A stretch of 64,000 bases of DNA, from NCBI GenBank assembly GCA_003170275.1, contig PNAM01000010.1, forward strand, positions 62,001-126,000. Direction: 5' to 3'. The DNA is from Myxococcales bacterium (GTDB lineage: Bacteria > Myxococcota_A > Polyangia > Palsa-1104). Under the pieces are notes generated by a model that worked only from the letters and a program-made list of their open reading frames with translations, made no database searches and had not been told where the DNA came from. The position numbers and the translations under genes are program-made. Of the stretch, positions 1 to 9,083 are shown piece after piece (the stretch's first letter is position 1; each line of letters starts with the position of its first letter).

Positions 1-2
1 GA

Positions 3-320
3 CTTCCGAAGTCTGACGGTGGGCAGCTCCATTCAGCTATGACTTGGTTCGCCGAGAATTATCCCGAGCGAGAAGGCCGCCCGATTGTGGTCGCGAGGAA
101 GCCCCTGGCGGAGCACGACGCCTTCTTCCCAGAGGGAACGCGCGTGCTCACACCCGTAGGGCTGGACTCTCTCGTCAAGCATGTTGACCAATTTCTTGCC
201 GCGCTAGCCAAGAAAGACGTGATTCGTTGGACGCCGGAGGAAGTCGGCCAACTCCTCATCAAACACGAGCTGAGCGCCGATCAATTCGCCGCCGCCTACA
301 CGGAGCCCCTCAAGAAGTAG
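3..320 (+). CDS. C-terminal end of an unidentified protein
   Basis: The reading frame is open from the left edge of the window, so this is the last ~105 residues of a gene that begins outside it; an ATG at 39 is probably internal. The tail contains a hydrophobic strand (RPIVVARKPL) followed by a helical region ending in two lysines. I recognise no catalytic motif. It stops 64 bp before the HEPN-like gene on the same strand, so the two may be co-transcribed. Function is unknown. Confidence 0.5.
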   Translation, partial: LPKSDGGQLHSAMTWFAENYPEREGRPIVVARKPLAEHDAFFPEGTRVLTPVGLDSLVKHVDQFLAALAKKDVIRWTPEEVGQLLIKHELSADQFAAAYTEPLKK

Positions 321-383
321 AAGCGTTTGTCGGCGCCGCGCCGATGCCGCCAACCGATAAGGCGCGGAAAGAAGGAATCCTGC

Positions 384-911
384 GTGGATAATAATAGAGA
401 GATCGAACGACCACTTTTCGAGGAACTGCCAGACGACATCGACGAGACGTGGCAGCACGTCGCCATTCTCGGCGGCATGGCCGGCCGCCCCAAGAAACAC
501 GTGAGCTTCCTCGCGGCGGCACGCTCCTATCGGTGGGCGGCGGAACTGGTAGTAACGGCGGCGGTCCGCGACGGTGAACTTTGGGACACCATCAATCCAG
601 CGCTCTTCCTATACCGTCACACGATTGAGCTTTATTTGAAGGCGCTCATGCCGGGCAAGGGGCATGACCTGGGTGTGCTTGTCGACAAACTACCGGGCAA
701 AGTCGCCGACGTGCCGCGTGCGGTCTTAGAGAGACTTAGGGAGTTTGCGAGCGTCGACAACGGGAGCGGGACGGCCTGGCGCTACCCTGACTCCGACAGT
801 CCCGCGCATGAGCATGGCGAAGAGCGAATGCTGGACGTGCCGAAAATGCAGCGGGCGATGGGCTCAATACTCGACTGGCTAGACCACGCCGCCCTACGAA
901 TAGGCGCCTGA
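384..911 (+). CDS. HEPN-like protein
   Basis: The 175-residue protein contains a helix of the form FLYRHTIELYLKAL (about residues 80-93) followed by a HDLGVL segment. This RH..EL.LKA pattern is typical of HEPN-like all-helical domains found in toxin, defence and RNA-binding proteins. I chose GTG at 384 because AAGGA lies 7 bp upstream; a TTG at 327 would give a longer form with no such site. No clear RX4-6H RNase motif is seen, so RNase activity is not claimed. A prophage-derived fragment begins just after the stop codon. Confidence 0.5.
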   Translation: MDNNREIERPLFEELPDDIDETWQHVAILGGMAGRPKKHVSFLAAARSYRWAAELVVTAAVRDGELWDTINPALFLYRHTIELYLKALMPGKGHDLGVLVDKLPGKVADVPRAVLERLREFASVDNGSGTAWRYPDSDSPAHEHGEERMLDVPKMQRAMGSILDWLDHAALRIGA

Positions 912-934
912 ACCGAAGTCCGTGCGATGTCCTC

Positions 935-1105
935 GATCGGCAGCAGCTCGTCGGCCTGCACGTAGATGCCGCCTTCACGCTGCGACAGCGCCCAGCAGGC
1001 CAAGCCCGACTTCCGTGTCCCGACGCCACCGGAAAGCACCAAGAGGCTGAGCTTCGGATCGGCCATGAGCTCGCGCACCGCCATGAGCTCATCGCAGTGG
1101 ATGCC
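935..1105 (-). pseudogene. Fragment of prophage DnaC-like ATPase gene
   Basis: About 170 bp matches 59541-59711 almost base for base, in the same orientation; the first ~147 bp show a single difference by eye. It encodes the central Walker A part of the helicase-loader-like protein (LVLSGGVGTRKSG) without start or end. Both copies share the unusual arginine in GGVGTRKS. The flanking sequence is unrelated, so this is an isolated fragment, probably left by a related element or made by recombination. Confidence 0.8.
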
Positions 1106-1347
1106 TACGGTTCCTGAATTTGATCGACGCGCACGTCCGCAACTTCCGGCCGCGCTCGCAACCACGTGCAGGCCGCTTCACGCTCCGTGTCGTCGCATGA
1201 AAACTCGATGGCGCGCGGCGGGTCGCGGTGGACGAAGTAGCTCCCTTGCTCCGGGCCGAATCGGGCGCAAAGGTCGGCGAGCAGATGGTCAAAGGTGGTG
1301 GCATCGATTGACTCGCTGACCGTGCCGAGGACGCAGATGGTCGTCAT
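1105..1347 (-). CDS. Small hypothetical protein
   Basis: An 80-residue reading frame starting MTTICVLGTV with alternating hydrophobic and charged segments, consistent with a small alpha/beta domain. Its stop codon falls exactly at the boundary with the prophage-derived fragment, so the natural C-terminus may have been lost. No family recognised. Coding status rests on composition only. Confidence 0.35.
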   Translation of the reverse strand: MTTICVLGTVSESIDATTFDHLLADLCARFGPEQGSYFVHRDPPRAIEFSCDDTEREAACTWLRARPEVADVRVDQIQEP

Positions 1348-1673
1348 GGGTACGACGATAGCCGGCCCCTGTGACATTTCGAGGCCGCTCTCACTCACGT
1401 TCCCGATCGCGCAGGATTTTCATCGCCTTGCGTGCTGTGCGCTCGATCCGCTCACTGCCGGGGCTCCCCGGTTTGAGCCTAGTCTGACAGCGCGGTGCAC
1501 GCGATTGGTCGACGCAGCGAGCGAAGCTAGGGTGCCAACCGTCGCCCAAACGAATCGGTCCGATGGGTTTCGCAGTGCTCTGAACTCTCATCTAGGCCAC
1601 TCATGGGGCAGCTTCGAGCACTTCCTGAGTTGGTTTTTCCTCGAGAGTCACAGCCTCGTGCCATGATCCCCTA
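1348..1673. other. Non-coding stretch
   Basis: About 325 bp with no convincing gene, repeat or RNA on either strand. It probably contains the promoter of the nuclease-helicase gene that starts at 1674, but no clear promoter elements could be picked out. Confidence 0.4.
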
Positions 1674-4600
1674 ATGCGCTCCTCCGATGCCACGCTCGAA
1701 CTGTCCGCATCGGATCTCTCCCATTTTCTAGGATGTCGGCACCGGACCGCCCTGGACATGGCCGTGGCGCGCGGCCAACGCGAAGCGCCCAGATGGATAG
1801 ATCCGCTCGTGGTGGTCCTCCAGCAGCGCGGGCTCGACCACGAGCGCGGCTACGCGGACGCGCTTCGCGCCGAGGGCCTCGTCGTGGTCGATCTCGCCAA
1901 GTACGACGGCGACGATGCGGTGGCCCGTTCGCTGGACGCCATGCGCGCCGGCACGACCGTCATCCTTCAGCCCGCGCTGCGGAACGGTCGTTGGTTCGGC
2001 CGGCCCGACGTGCTCCGCCGAGTCGAGACCCCCAGCAAGTTCGGCGCCTGGTCGTACCAGGTCGTCGACACGAAGCTCGCGAAGGAGACCAAAGGCGGCA
2101 CCGTCCTCCAACTCGCGCTCTATTCCGAATTGCTCGGTGTTGTTCAGGACGTGATCCCCGAGCTGTTTCACGTCGTCACGCCCGACCCGGAAGCGCCCGT
2201 CCAGATCTTTCGGGTCCAAGATTTCTCGGCCTACTTCCGGCTCACTCGGGCTCGGCTCGAAATGACGGCGCAGCAAGAACCAGATGTGATCGCGGCGGCG
2301 AACTACCCGGAGCCTGTCGAGCACTGTGACGTTTGCCGCTGGTGGAGCGTCTGCGACAAGCGCCGTCGCGCCGACGATCACCTGTCGCTCGTCGCGGGCG
2401 TCTCGCGTCTCCAGAGCCGAGAGCTGCAGGTCGCGGGCGTCGACACGCTCGCGCAGCTCGGAACGCTGCCTTTGCCGCTGCAGTTCACGCCGCGACGAGG
2501 CGCGGTCGAAACCTATGTCCGCGTGCGCGAGCAAGCCCGTCTTCAGCTCGCGGGTCGGACCCGGGGCGTCCCGGTCCACGAGCTGCTCCCCATCACGTCC
2601 GACCAGGGACTCGCTCGACTGCCGACACCGTCGCCCGGTGATGTCTTCCTCGACCTCGAAGGGGATCCCTTCGCGCGGGACGGCGGGCGCGAATACCTCT
2701 TTGGCCTCGTGACCGTTGCGGCCGACGGCACCGAGACGGCGCGCGCGTTCTGGGCCTTCTCGGACAGCGAGGAGCGTGCGGCGTTCGAAGCAGTCGTGGG
2801 TGTAATCCTCGATTCATGGGCGACGAATCCCGGGATGCACGTCTACCACTACGCTCCCTACGAGACCTCGGCGTTCAAACGATTGATGGGGCGGCATGCG
2901 ACGCGCGAGGCCGCGATCGATCGCATGCTCCGCGCCGGGGTGTTCGTGGATCTGTACGCCGTCGTGAAGCACTCGGTACGTGCGAGCGTGGAGCGGTACT
3001 CGATCAAGGACCTCGAGCCCTTCTACGGCTTCACCCGGACCGTCGCCCTCGGCGACGCCAGAACCAACCTGCGCGTGATCGAACGCGCGCTCGAACTCGG
3101 CGACGCGAACGCTATCACCGACGACGTGCGCGCCGCTGTCGAAGGCTACAACCGCGACGATTGCGTCTCTGCACTGCGCCTGCGCAACTGGCTGGAACAG
3201 CTTCGTGCCTCCGTCGAAGCCGGAGGGACTCCGGTGCCACGCCCGGCGCCCAAGGATGGTGCGGCGTCGGAGAAGGTCGACGACCGTGCTCGCCGGGTGC
3301 TGGAGCTGACGGCGGCGCTCACTGCAGGCGTTTCCGAGGATCGAGCCGAGCGGAACGATGAACAGCAGGGTCGGTGGTTACTCGCACAACTTCTCGACTG
3401 GCATCGGCGGGAAGCTAAGGCCCCTTGGTTTGAGTTCTTCCGACTGCGAGATCTCTCCGATGACGAGCTGTTCGCCGAAAAGGCCGCGCTCTCCGGCCTG
3501 CGCTTCGTCGCGCGCGTCGGCGGGACGAAGAAATGCCCAATAGATCGCTACGACTATCCGCTCCAGGACACGGACGTGCGCGAGGGCGCCTCATTACACC
3601 TGCCGGACGGAACGGACTTCGGGAGCGTCGAGGCAATCGATCGCGTCGGTCGCACGCTGCGGGTGAAGAAACGCGGGGCGCAGGCCGACGTGCACCCTTC
3701 CGCCGTGTTCGCGCACCTGGTGGTAGACACCGACGTGCTTGCCGATGCTCTTCTGCGCATCGCCGATGACGTGGTCCAGCAAGGCGTTCTTGCCGGGACC
3801 CGGTACCGAGTTGCCCGCGAGTTGCTCCTTGGTCGGTCTCCTCGACTTCGAGCGGGAGCCTTTGAAGCGCAAGCCGGCGAGACCGCCGTTCAGTTTGCCG
3901 TCCGCATCGCGACAAACCTCGACGATACGGTCCTCGCCATCCAGGGTCCTCCCGGTGCCGGGAAGACGTTCGCCGGGGCTCAGATGATCTGCGAACTGGT
4001 TCGACGGGGCGCCCGCGTCGGGGTCACGGCCGTCAGCCACAAGGTCATTCGCAACTTGCTCGACGCCGTGCAACAGGCGGCCCTCAAGCTGCAGCTTGAG
4101 GTCCACTGTGTTCACAAGGTCACGACGAAGAGCGACCCGCCATCGATTATCGAAGAAATTACCGACAACGGCGAGGCCATCGCTCAGCTCAACGACGGGA
4201 GCGTGGTCGGCGGTACACAGTGGCTCTGGGCACGACCTGACTCGCAGGGTGCGGTCGACGTGCTCTTCGTCGACGAGGCCGGCCAGATGTCGCTCGCGAA
4301 TGTTCTCGCCGCGTCGCAGGGCGCACGGAGTGTCGTGCTGCTCGGAGATCCGCAGCAGCTCGAACAGCCTCAGCAAGGAACCCACCCCGAGGGCGCCGAC
4401 CTGTCGGCGCTCGAACACATTCTGGGGGTAGATAAGACCATCCCCGCCGATCGTGGGATCTTCTTGCCAGAGACTTGGAGACTTGCACCCAGCATCTGCG
4501 CGTTCACGTCGGAAGTGTTCTATGAGGGAAGACTCGGCGCTCGCGCCGGGCTCGAAAAGCAGGTGCTCGTTGGAACGGCACCGTTCGAAGGAGCCGGCCT

Positions 4601-5090
4601 CTGGGTAGCGGCCGTCGCACACGACGGGAACCAGAATTCGTCGAGCGAAGAGGTGGAGGTGATCGACCGCATCGTCACCGGCCTGCTTCGTGCCGGGGCG
4701 CAGTGGATCGACAGCGAGGGAACCGCGCACGCGATGACGGCCGACGATGTCCTGATCGTCGCACCGTACAATTCCCAGGTCGCATTGCTCAGCGAACGCT
4801 TGGCGCCGCGCGGCATCCTCATCGGCACCGTGGACAAGTTCCAAGGACAGGAGGCGCCGGTCGTCATCTACTCCATGGCGACGTCTACGCCGGAGGACGC
4901 ACCGCGCGGGATGGAGTTCCTCTACAACCTCAACCGCCTGAATGTCGCCACGTCGCGCGCGCGGTGCGCCTGCATTCTCGTCGCGAGCCCGCGCCTCTTC
5001 GAGCCGGAGTGCAAGAGCCCGCGGCAGATGCAACTCGCGAACGCGATCTGCCGTTACGTCGAGCTCGCCCGCGGGGTGGAAATGCCCTGA
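1674..5090 (+). CDS. TM0106-type RecB-like nuclease fused to SF1 helicase
   Basis: A 1138-residue protein with three parts. The N-terminal ~230 residues resemble a Cas4/RecB nuclease: C21 and the trio C218, C221, C227 are placed like Fe-S ligands, with GRPDVL and VDTKLAK as likely nuclease motifs between them. The middle holds a DEDD-type RNase H-fold exonuclease start (D327, E329 in VFLDLEGD). The C-terminal half is a superfamily 1 helicase of the DNA2/UPF1 type, with Walker A GPPGAGKT (758-765), Walker B FVDEAGQ (D867, E868), GDPQQLEQP, VDKFQGQE and NVATSRAR. This is the known TM0106-family architecture, expected to unwind and cut DNA in repair or defence. It appears full length. Confidence 0.85.
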   Translation: MRSSDATLELSASDLSHFLGCRHRTALDMAVARGQREAPRWIDPLVVVLQQRGLDHERGYADALRAEGLVVVDLAKYDGDDAVARSLDAMRAGTTVILQPALRNGRWFGRPDVLRRVETPSKFGAWSYQVVDTKLAKETKGGTVLQLALYSELLGVVQDVIPELFHVVTPDPEAPVQIFRVQDFSAYFRLTRARLEMTAQQEPDVIAAANYPEPVEHCDVCRWWSVCDKRRRADDHLSLVAGVSRLQSRELQVAGVDTLAQLGTLPLPLQFTPRRGAVETYVRVREQARLQLAGRTRGVPVHELLPITSDQGLARLPTPSPGDVFLDLEGDPFARDGGREYLFGLVTVAADGTETARAFWAFSDSEERAAFEAVVGVILDSWATNPGMHVYHYAPYETSAFKRLMGRHATREAAIDRMLRAGVFVDLYAVVKHSVRASVERYSIKDLEPFYGFTRTVALGDARTNLRVIERALELGDANAITDDVRAAVEGYNRDDCVSALRLRNWLEQLRASVEAGGTPVPRPAPKDGAASEKVDDRARRVLELTAALTAGVSEDRAERNDEQQGRWLLAQLLDWHRREAKAPWFEFFRLRDLSDDELFAEKAALSGLRFVARVGGTKKCPIDRYDYPLQDTDVREGASLHLPDGTDFGSVEAIDRVGRTLRVKKRGAQADVHPSAVFAHLVVDTDVLADALLRIADDVVQQGVLAGTRYRVARELLLGRSPRLRAGAFEAQAGETAVQFAVRIATNLDDTVLAIQGPPGAGKTFAGAQMICELVRRGARVGVTAVSHKVIRNLLDAVQQAALKLQLEVHCVHKVTTKSDPPSIIEEITDNGEAIAQLNDGSVVGGTQWLWARPDSQGAVDVLFVDEAGQMSLANVLAASQGARSVVLLGDPQQLEQPQQGTHPEGADLSALEHILGVDKTIPADRGIFLPETWRLAPSICAFTSEVFYEGRLGARAGLEKQVLVGTAPFEGAGLWVAAVAHDGNQNSSSEEVEVIDRIVTGLLRAGAQWIDSEGTAHAMTADDVLIVAPYNSQVALLSERLAPRGILIGTVDKFQGQEAPVVIYSMATSTPEDAPRGMEFLYNLNRLNVATSRARCACILVASPRLFEPECKSPRQMQLANAICRYVELARGVEMP

Positions 5091-5442
5091 ACCTCGCACC
5101 GCGACCGGGAGCCGAACTGTCGCGACGGTTCGTTGAACGACGACGAGCGATACGCCCCGCTGCGCGTCCAAGCACGCCGCACAACTGGACGCATACCGGC
5201 GAATCCTGTCCATGGACGGCGGGCCACCGGGTACTCGAATGCTGGATCCACTTCCCGTTTGGCAGCGGGATCGTCGAATTGGTGGGCACGTGATCGCAGC
5301 GGATCCCTTCGGCGGAGTTGATCGATCTGAGACGAAACAATCGAGATGGCAGCCACCGTCCCGTTCTAAATTGGAGCACCTGGGTAGCTCGGCGCCTATA
5401 TCCTAAACTGGGATACTGCACGCTTGCTGCGATTATCGCTGC
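5091..5442. other. Intergenic region before the restriction locus
   Basis: About 350 bp without a supported gene. Close to its right end, at 5429-5439, is the 11-bp palindrome GCGATtATCGC, ending three bases before the start codon of the controller gene. Controller proteins of restriction systems usually bind palindromes upstream of their own gene, so this is a candidate operator. It is short and not confirmed. Confidence 0.35.
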
Positions 5443-5685
5443 ATGGCGTCCATAAGGTCGCTCAAGTACCGGTCATTCGTCGCAAGGCTCAAAGAGGCTC
5501 GTAACGCCACGGGCATGACGCAAGCGGTGGCGGCCAAGCGACTAGGCAAGCCACAGTCTTTCGTCTCAAAGAGTGAATCTGGCGAACGGCGCGTTGATGC
5601 CGTTGAGCTATTCGAGTTCGCAGCGCTCTACAGATGTTCCGTGGAGGCTTTTTCACCCCGTAGGCGGGTGCGAAGGCGGTCATGA
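5443..5685 (+). CDS. Controller (C) protein, XRE-family HTH
   Basis: An 80-residue one-domain regulator. Residues ~10-65 form an XRE/HTH_3 helix-turn-helix with the usual pattern GMTQAVAAKRLGKPQSFVSK.ESGERR. It overlaps the endonuclease start by 4 bp (ATGA), so the two are translationally coupled. C proteins of type II restriction systems typically autoregulate and delay endonuclease synthesis until host DNA is methylated. The role is inferred from size, fold and position. Confidence 0.8.
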   Translation: MASIRSLKYRSFVARLKEARNATGMTQAVAAKRLGKPQSFVSKSESGERRVDAVELFEFAALYRCSVEAFSPRRRVRRRS

Positions 5686-6437
5686 CACCTCCCGATGTCG
5701 GATCTGTCCTAGCGCTCGACCTACCTACTGCGTTCAAAGAACAGGTCGCGGAGGAAGGTACAACGTTCTTGGCACGAGGGCTTCTAGATCGTGACGACCT
5801 AGTTTTTCCCCTCGGAACAGACTCCAAAGTTCTCTCAACGGTATTTGAGATGTTCACCCGACCATTGATCTTCAAGATCGCGGTAAGACACGGGTACGTT
5901 GTCGAGGAGGCATCCCAGACGGTCTATCCCGACTTCACCTTGTCCAGGCCGGGACAGCAACACGGCAAGATAGCGATTGACGTAAAGACGACGTACAGGC
6001 GCCCCAAAATTGGATTTACTCTTGGCTCGTATACATCGTTTCTTCGAAATGGCACGAAGAACATTCTTCATCCCTATTCTGACTATGTTTCGCACTGGGT
6101 GATCGGTTTTGTCTATGACCGGGTCAGCCTCACGAGCAAAGAATCTGTCGCGCTGAAGGAAAGGGCAAGCGTGGTTACGCCGTATCTAAATGTGGCATGG
6201 TTCGTTCAGGAAAAGTTCAAGATCTCCGGCGTAGACCCGGGCAGTGGGAACACCGCTAATATCGGCTCAATAATCACCGCAGACATAGAAGCCTTTCGCC
6301 GTGGTGAAGGTCCGTTTGCGAAGCACGGCGAGACTGTCTTCAAGGACTACTGGGCCAACTACGTCAAGGGTAAGAAGGTTGACCGAATATACTCCACAGT
6401 CGAAGAGTATCTGGCTTGGATCGCTACTCGGCGATGA
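5682..6437 (+). CDS. EcoRV-like type II restriction endonuclease
   Basis: This 251-residue protein aligns over its length with EcoRV. The PD..DxK active site is intact: D84 in YPDFTL, D100 and K102 in IAIDVKT, and E56 at the position of EcoRV E45. The DNA-recognition loop GSGNTAN (187-193) matches the EcoRV loop GSGNTTN, which contacts GATATC. Specificity for GATATC is therefore predicted from known EcoRV structure, not shown. The gene overlaps the controller by 4 bp and its 3' end overlaps the convergent methyltransferase gene by 14 bp. At least four GATATC sites remain in the window (34248, 49716, 57522, 58010), consistent with protection by the partner enzyme. Confidence 0.93.
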   Translation: MTPPDVGSVLALDLPTAFKEQVAEEGTTFLARGLLDRDDLVFPLGTDSKVLSTVFEMFTRPLIFKIAVRHGYVVEEASQTVYPDFTLSRPGQQHGKIAIDVKTTYRRPKIGFTLGSYTSFLRNGTKNILHPYSDYVSHWVIGFVYDRVSLTSKESVALKERASVVTPYLNVAWFVQEKFKISGVDPGSGNTANIGSIITADIEAFRRGEGPFAKHGETVFKDYWANYVKGKKVDRIYSTVEEYLAWIATRR

Positions 6438-7503
6438 TCAGTAGCTCCTTCGTCGCTGTCTTGGAGAGGGCGTACTGGTACTTTGACGAGGCTGCGATCC
6501 GCACCTTCTTCCCTGCGCGCTCTAGGATCGATCGGAGGTCCTCAGGGCTAGGAAGTCCATCCGCACGGTAGGAAAGGACGATGACTGACTCGCGATAGGT
6601 GTCGACAACCTTGGCGAACGCCTTAAGAAATCCGCTGACCGTGAGCCACGGATTGTCGCTCCTGCGAAACGGCAGATGCTTGTAGCTCCTATCGATGTGC
6701 TGCGGCCACTCCCGGTAGCAGATAAGCCCTTCCAGAAAATGGTAGTAGTCGAGGTAGTTCGTGCCGATTCCCTGGCCGTTGATATACGGCGGATCCAAAT
6801 AAACCAAGTCTGCCGGAACGGTTACGTTCTCGGCCGCGTCACAAATTGTGCTGTGCTGTTGTCCACTATCGAAAATCGCAGCGTTTGCCTGTTCCGCAGC
6901 AGAGATCATGTGATCAGGGAATGAGCGCTCCCAAGTAACCTTGTTGCCAAACGACCGCTCGACGTCGGCAAGTCGCATATACAGGTTGGCACGATGAAAT
7001 AGGTTGTACGGGCGCTTTGCAAGGCAGGCTTGAAACAGTGCGTGGTAGCACATCGCTCGCAACGGGCCTGCCATGTCGGTTATATTCTGGGCCACGACAT
7101 CAAGAATTTGGTTTTCCGGAGGTGTGTAGAAAACGCCTTCGAAAGTTCTGGCGATGAAGTCGTCGTAGGCTTTTCCGCTCTTTCGCTCAAAGAGGCCAGC
7201 GATCATGTCTTCCGAGAGAACCACCCTCGAATTGGCAATCAATGCCTCGGCTGCCACGCAGTTGCAGCGCATCAGGTCATTGAAGATTATCTGCTTGCCC
7301 TTGGTCTTGAACAAATACGAAACGGAAGCAGTGCCACCAAAGAGATCGAGCACCGATTCGAAGGAATAACGTCCCAGCTCGCTCCAGATCCAATCAAGCA
7401 GCTTTAGTTTGCTTCCCTGATAGCGAGTCGCCGGAAAGCTAGTATGCGACAGCAGTCCGATAGGCTTGGGGTCGAAGAGCAGTTGCTGGCGGGTTGTGGT
7501 CAT
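6424..7503 (-). CDS. DNA adenine-N6 methyltransferase, M.EcoRV-like
   Basis: A 359-residue Dam-type (D12 class, alpha group) methyltransferase. Visible motifs are X (PATRYQGSKLKLLDW), I (VLDLFGGTASVSYLF) for S-adenosylmethionine binding, and catalytic motif IV (YLDPPYINGQG). It lies tail to tail with the EcoRV-like endonuclease, as the cognate modification enzyme should, and probably methylates adenine in GATATC. It is somewhat longer than M.EcoRV (~298 residues). Its start overlaps the stop of the upstream gene by 4 bp. Confidence 0.9.
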   Translation of the reverse strand: MTTTRQQLLFDPKPIGLLSHTSFPATRYQGSKLKLLDWIWSELGRYSFESVLDLFGGTASVSYLFKTKGKQIIFNDLMRCNCVAAEALIANSRVVLSEDMIAGLFERKSGKAYDDFIARTFEGVFYTPPENQILDVVAQNITDMAGPLRAMCYHALFQACLAKRPYNLFHRANLYMRLADVERSFGNKVTWERSFPDHMISAAEQANAAIFDSGQQHSTICDAAENVTVPADLVYLDPPYINGQGIGTNYLDYYHFLEGLICYREWPQHIDRSYKHLPFRRSDNPWLTVSGFLKAFAKVVDTYRESVIVLSYRADGLPSPEDLRSILERAGKKVRIAASSKYQYALSKTATKELLIIAE

Positions 7504-8030
7504 TCCGGATAGACGTCCCAGTCGTCATCAACAATGAGCGTCGGCATCTCAGATCGTTTGGAACCTCGTGGCCGCATACTCTTCACAGGAGCGCCGTCGG
7601 GACGCCCATTCGTTAGATAGACCAAGCCACGCATTCCGCGCATTTGCGGTGGTTCGCTTGGCGAATTGTACAGGACTAGGTCGCGCTTCTGTTTGGCCAA
7701 CGCAGGCTCAAGCACATCGAACCGAAACCAGACCGAGCAGAATTCCTTCCGATAGTATGAGGGAACCAGGTGGGTTTCCTTGGGCCTTCTTCGGGCCGCG
7801 GCACCGCCACCGATGAATTCTATTGCGTGTCCACGATGACCGATGATTCCACCGTTAGAGAGGTAAACGTAGGTCGGGACGTTTGCCGCGACCTGCTGCG
7901 TTGCGACAGCGACGATTTCCGACCTCACTCCAACGCCCATCTTCCCCCACCAAACGCTGCCATATCGGTCCAAGATCGCCTTGTGTTCGGCGTAGGTGTC
8001 GACCGAAAACAGTTTGTCACTGTATCGCAT
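7500..8030 (-). CDS. Unknown protein co-transcribed with the methyltransferase
   Basis: A 176-residue protein whose stop overlaps the methyltransferase start (ATGA), so they form an operon. The sequence is rich in short beta-strand segments (YVYLSNG, IIGHRGHAIEFIGG, VWFRFDVLEP, LVLYNS). That pattern is reminiscent of PUA-like (EVE/YTH/ASCH) folds, which bind modified bases, but I cannot assign a family. I chose ATG at 8030 because upstream sequence does not look coding; ATG at 8066 is possible. A role as accessory subunit or modified-DNA reader is inference from context. Confidence 0.6.
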   Translation of the reverse strand: MRYSDKLFSVDTYAEHKAILDRYGSVWWGKMGVGVRSEIVAVATQQVAANVPTYVYLSNGGIIGHRGHAIEFIGGGAAARRRPKETHLVPSYYRKEFCSVWFRFDVLEPALAKQKRDLVLYNSPSEPPQMRGMRGLVYLTNGRPDGAPVKSMRPRGSKRSEMPTLIVDDDWDVYPE

Positions 8031-8448
8031 CAGGAAGTGCAGACGGTGTCGGCGCGGCGTGAGCATGTGTGTTTTGAGCCGATCAAACGTACCACACAAG
8101 GGTGGAGCGGTGCTGCAATGTGAAAGACTCCGGCGACGACCGAGAGATAAGGCGAACTGCGGCTGCCGAGCGCGGTGGCCAGGTGGGTCGTCTTGCCGGT
8201 GCCGATCGGACCGGCGTGCGGGTCGCGAACCCGAGCCCCCAACCGACCAGAGTCGTCCGTAGGAGCAGCCGCGGCAGTCGCCGATCCCCGGCCGATCAAG
8301 CAAGCTCAGCCTCCGCGTCAGGAGACTCGCCATTGCGGACCGGCACGCGTTCCGCTCGGCCGAGGTGATCACGAAGATCAACATAGAAGATCCGCCGGCG
8401 ACCGCAGCACTTATCGGGCGGCAAGCCGAAGCGCAAGAGAAGACGAAG
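8031..8448 (-). pseudogene. Possible remnant of a P-loop ATPase gene
   Basis: No intact gene is present here. On the minus strand at about 8120-8230 one frame reads DPHAGPIGTGKTTHLATALG, which resembles the Walker A region of GspE/PilT-type secretion ATPases. Neighbouring coding-like sequence is in another frame and stop codons interrupt both. It may be a decayed gene fragment or chance. Treat as tentative. Confidence 0.2.
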
Positions 8449-9035
8449 CTAGGGCTCAACGTAGTAGCTGGCCCGACCGCGTCCGCGAAGCACCACGCTG
8501 CCTTGCCGTTCCAACTCCTCCAAGACCCGCCAAGCCTGGGTCCTCGGTAAGCCAAGTTCCTTCTGGAGGAGGCGGGATGTGAGCTGTCCATCGCGTCGCA
8601 GGAGCTGTAGCGCCCTCTCCTGGCGCGGCATGCCCGCGCCAGGAGAAGCCAGCACGAACCCGGCGAACGGTGTGCGCCGCCGCAATACCCCATCAGTGAT
8701 CACATTGCCCACGGTCACGACGGCCGCCGAACGGACGACGTTTTCAAGTTCGCGGATGTTGCCTGGCCAACAGTATTGGAGGAGCAGGCGCTCGGCAGCA
8801 CGCGACAACCGCTTGCCCGGCGCCGCCCGTTCAAGCACGCCTCGCGCAATCTCGATCACGTCGCGCTCACGCGCTCGCAGCGGCGGCAGGACGACCGTGA
8901 ACGCGCTAACCCGGTACTGGAGATCCTGGCGGAAGCCGCCCGCCGCGACGAGTTCCTCGAGATTGCGGTTCGTGGCGGCGATGATTCGGACGTCGACCCT
9001 CTGCGGCTTGGAGCCGCCGACCCTGCCCGTTCGTT
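8449..9035 (-). pseudogene. Truncated sigma-54-dependent activator
   Basis: About 195 residues match the C-terminal half of the intact activator at 11669-12730, roughly two thirds identical. They include VGGSK, RIIAATNRNL, FRQDLQYR, PPLRARERDV and YCWPGNIRELENVVR, then a C-terminal winged helix (PRTQAWRVLEELERQG). The Walker A, GAFTGA and Walker B parts are absent. Sequence upstream of ~9035 stops matching and soon runs into the kinase 3' end at 9084. Without ATP binding and the GAFTGA loop it cannot act as a normal activator; the DNA-binding part could still be functional if translated. Confidence 0.75.
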
Positions 9036-9083
9036 GGTTGGATTCGTTGATGAGGGCTCGACACCCTTCAACGTAGTGGCTAC

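Noticed and set aside
3594..5213. A 539-residue minus-strand reading frame.
   Set aside because: It is the complement of the nuclease-helicase gene, whose motifs are clear; the reverse frame has no recognisable domain.
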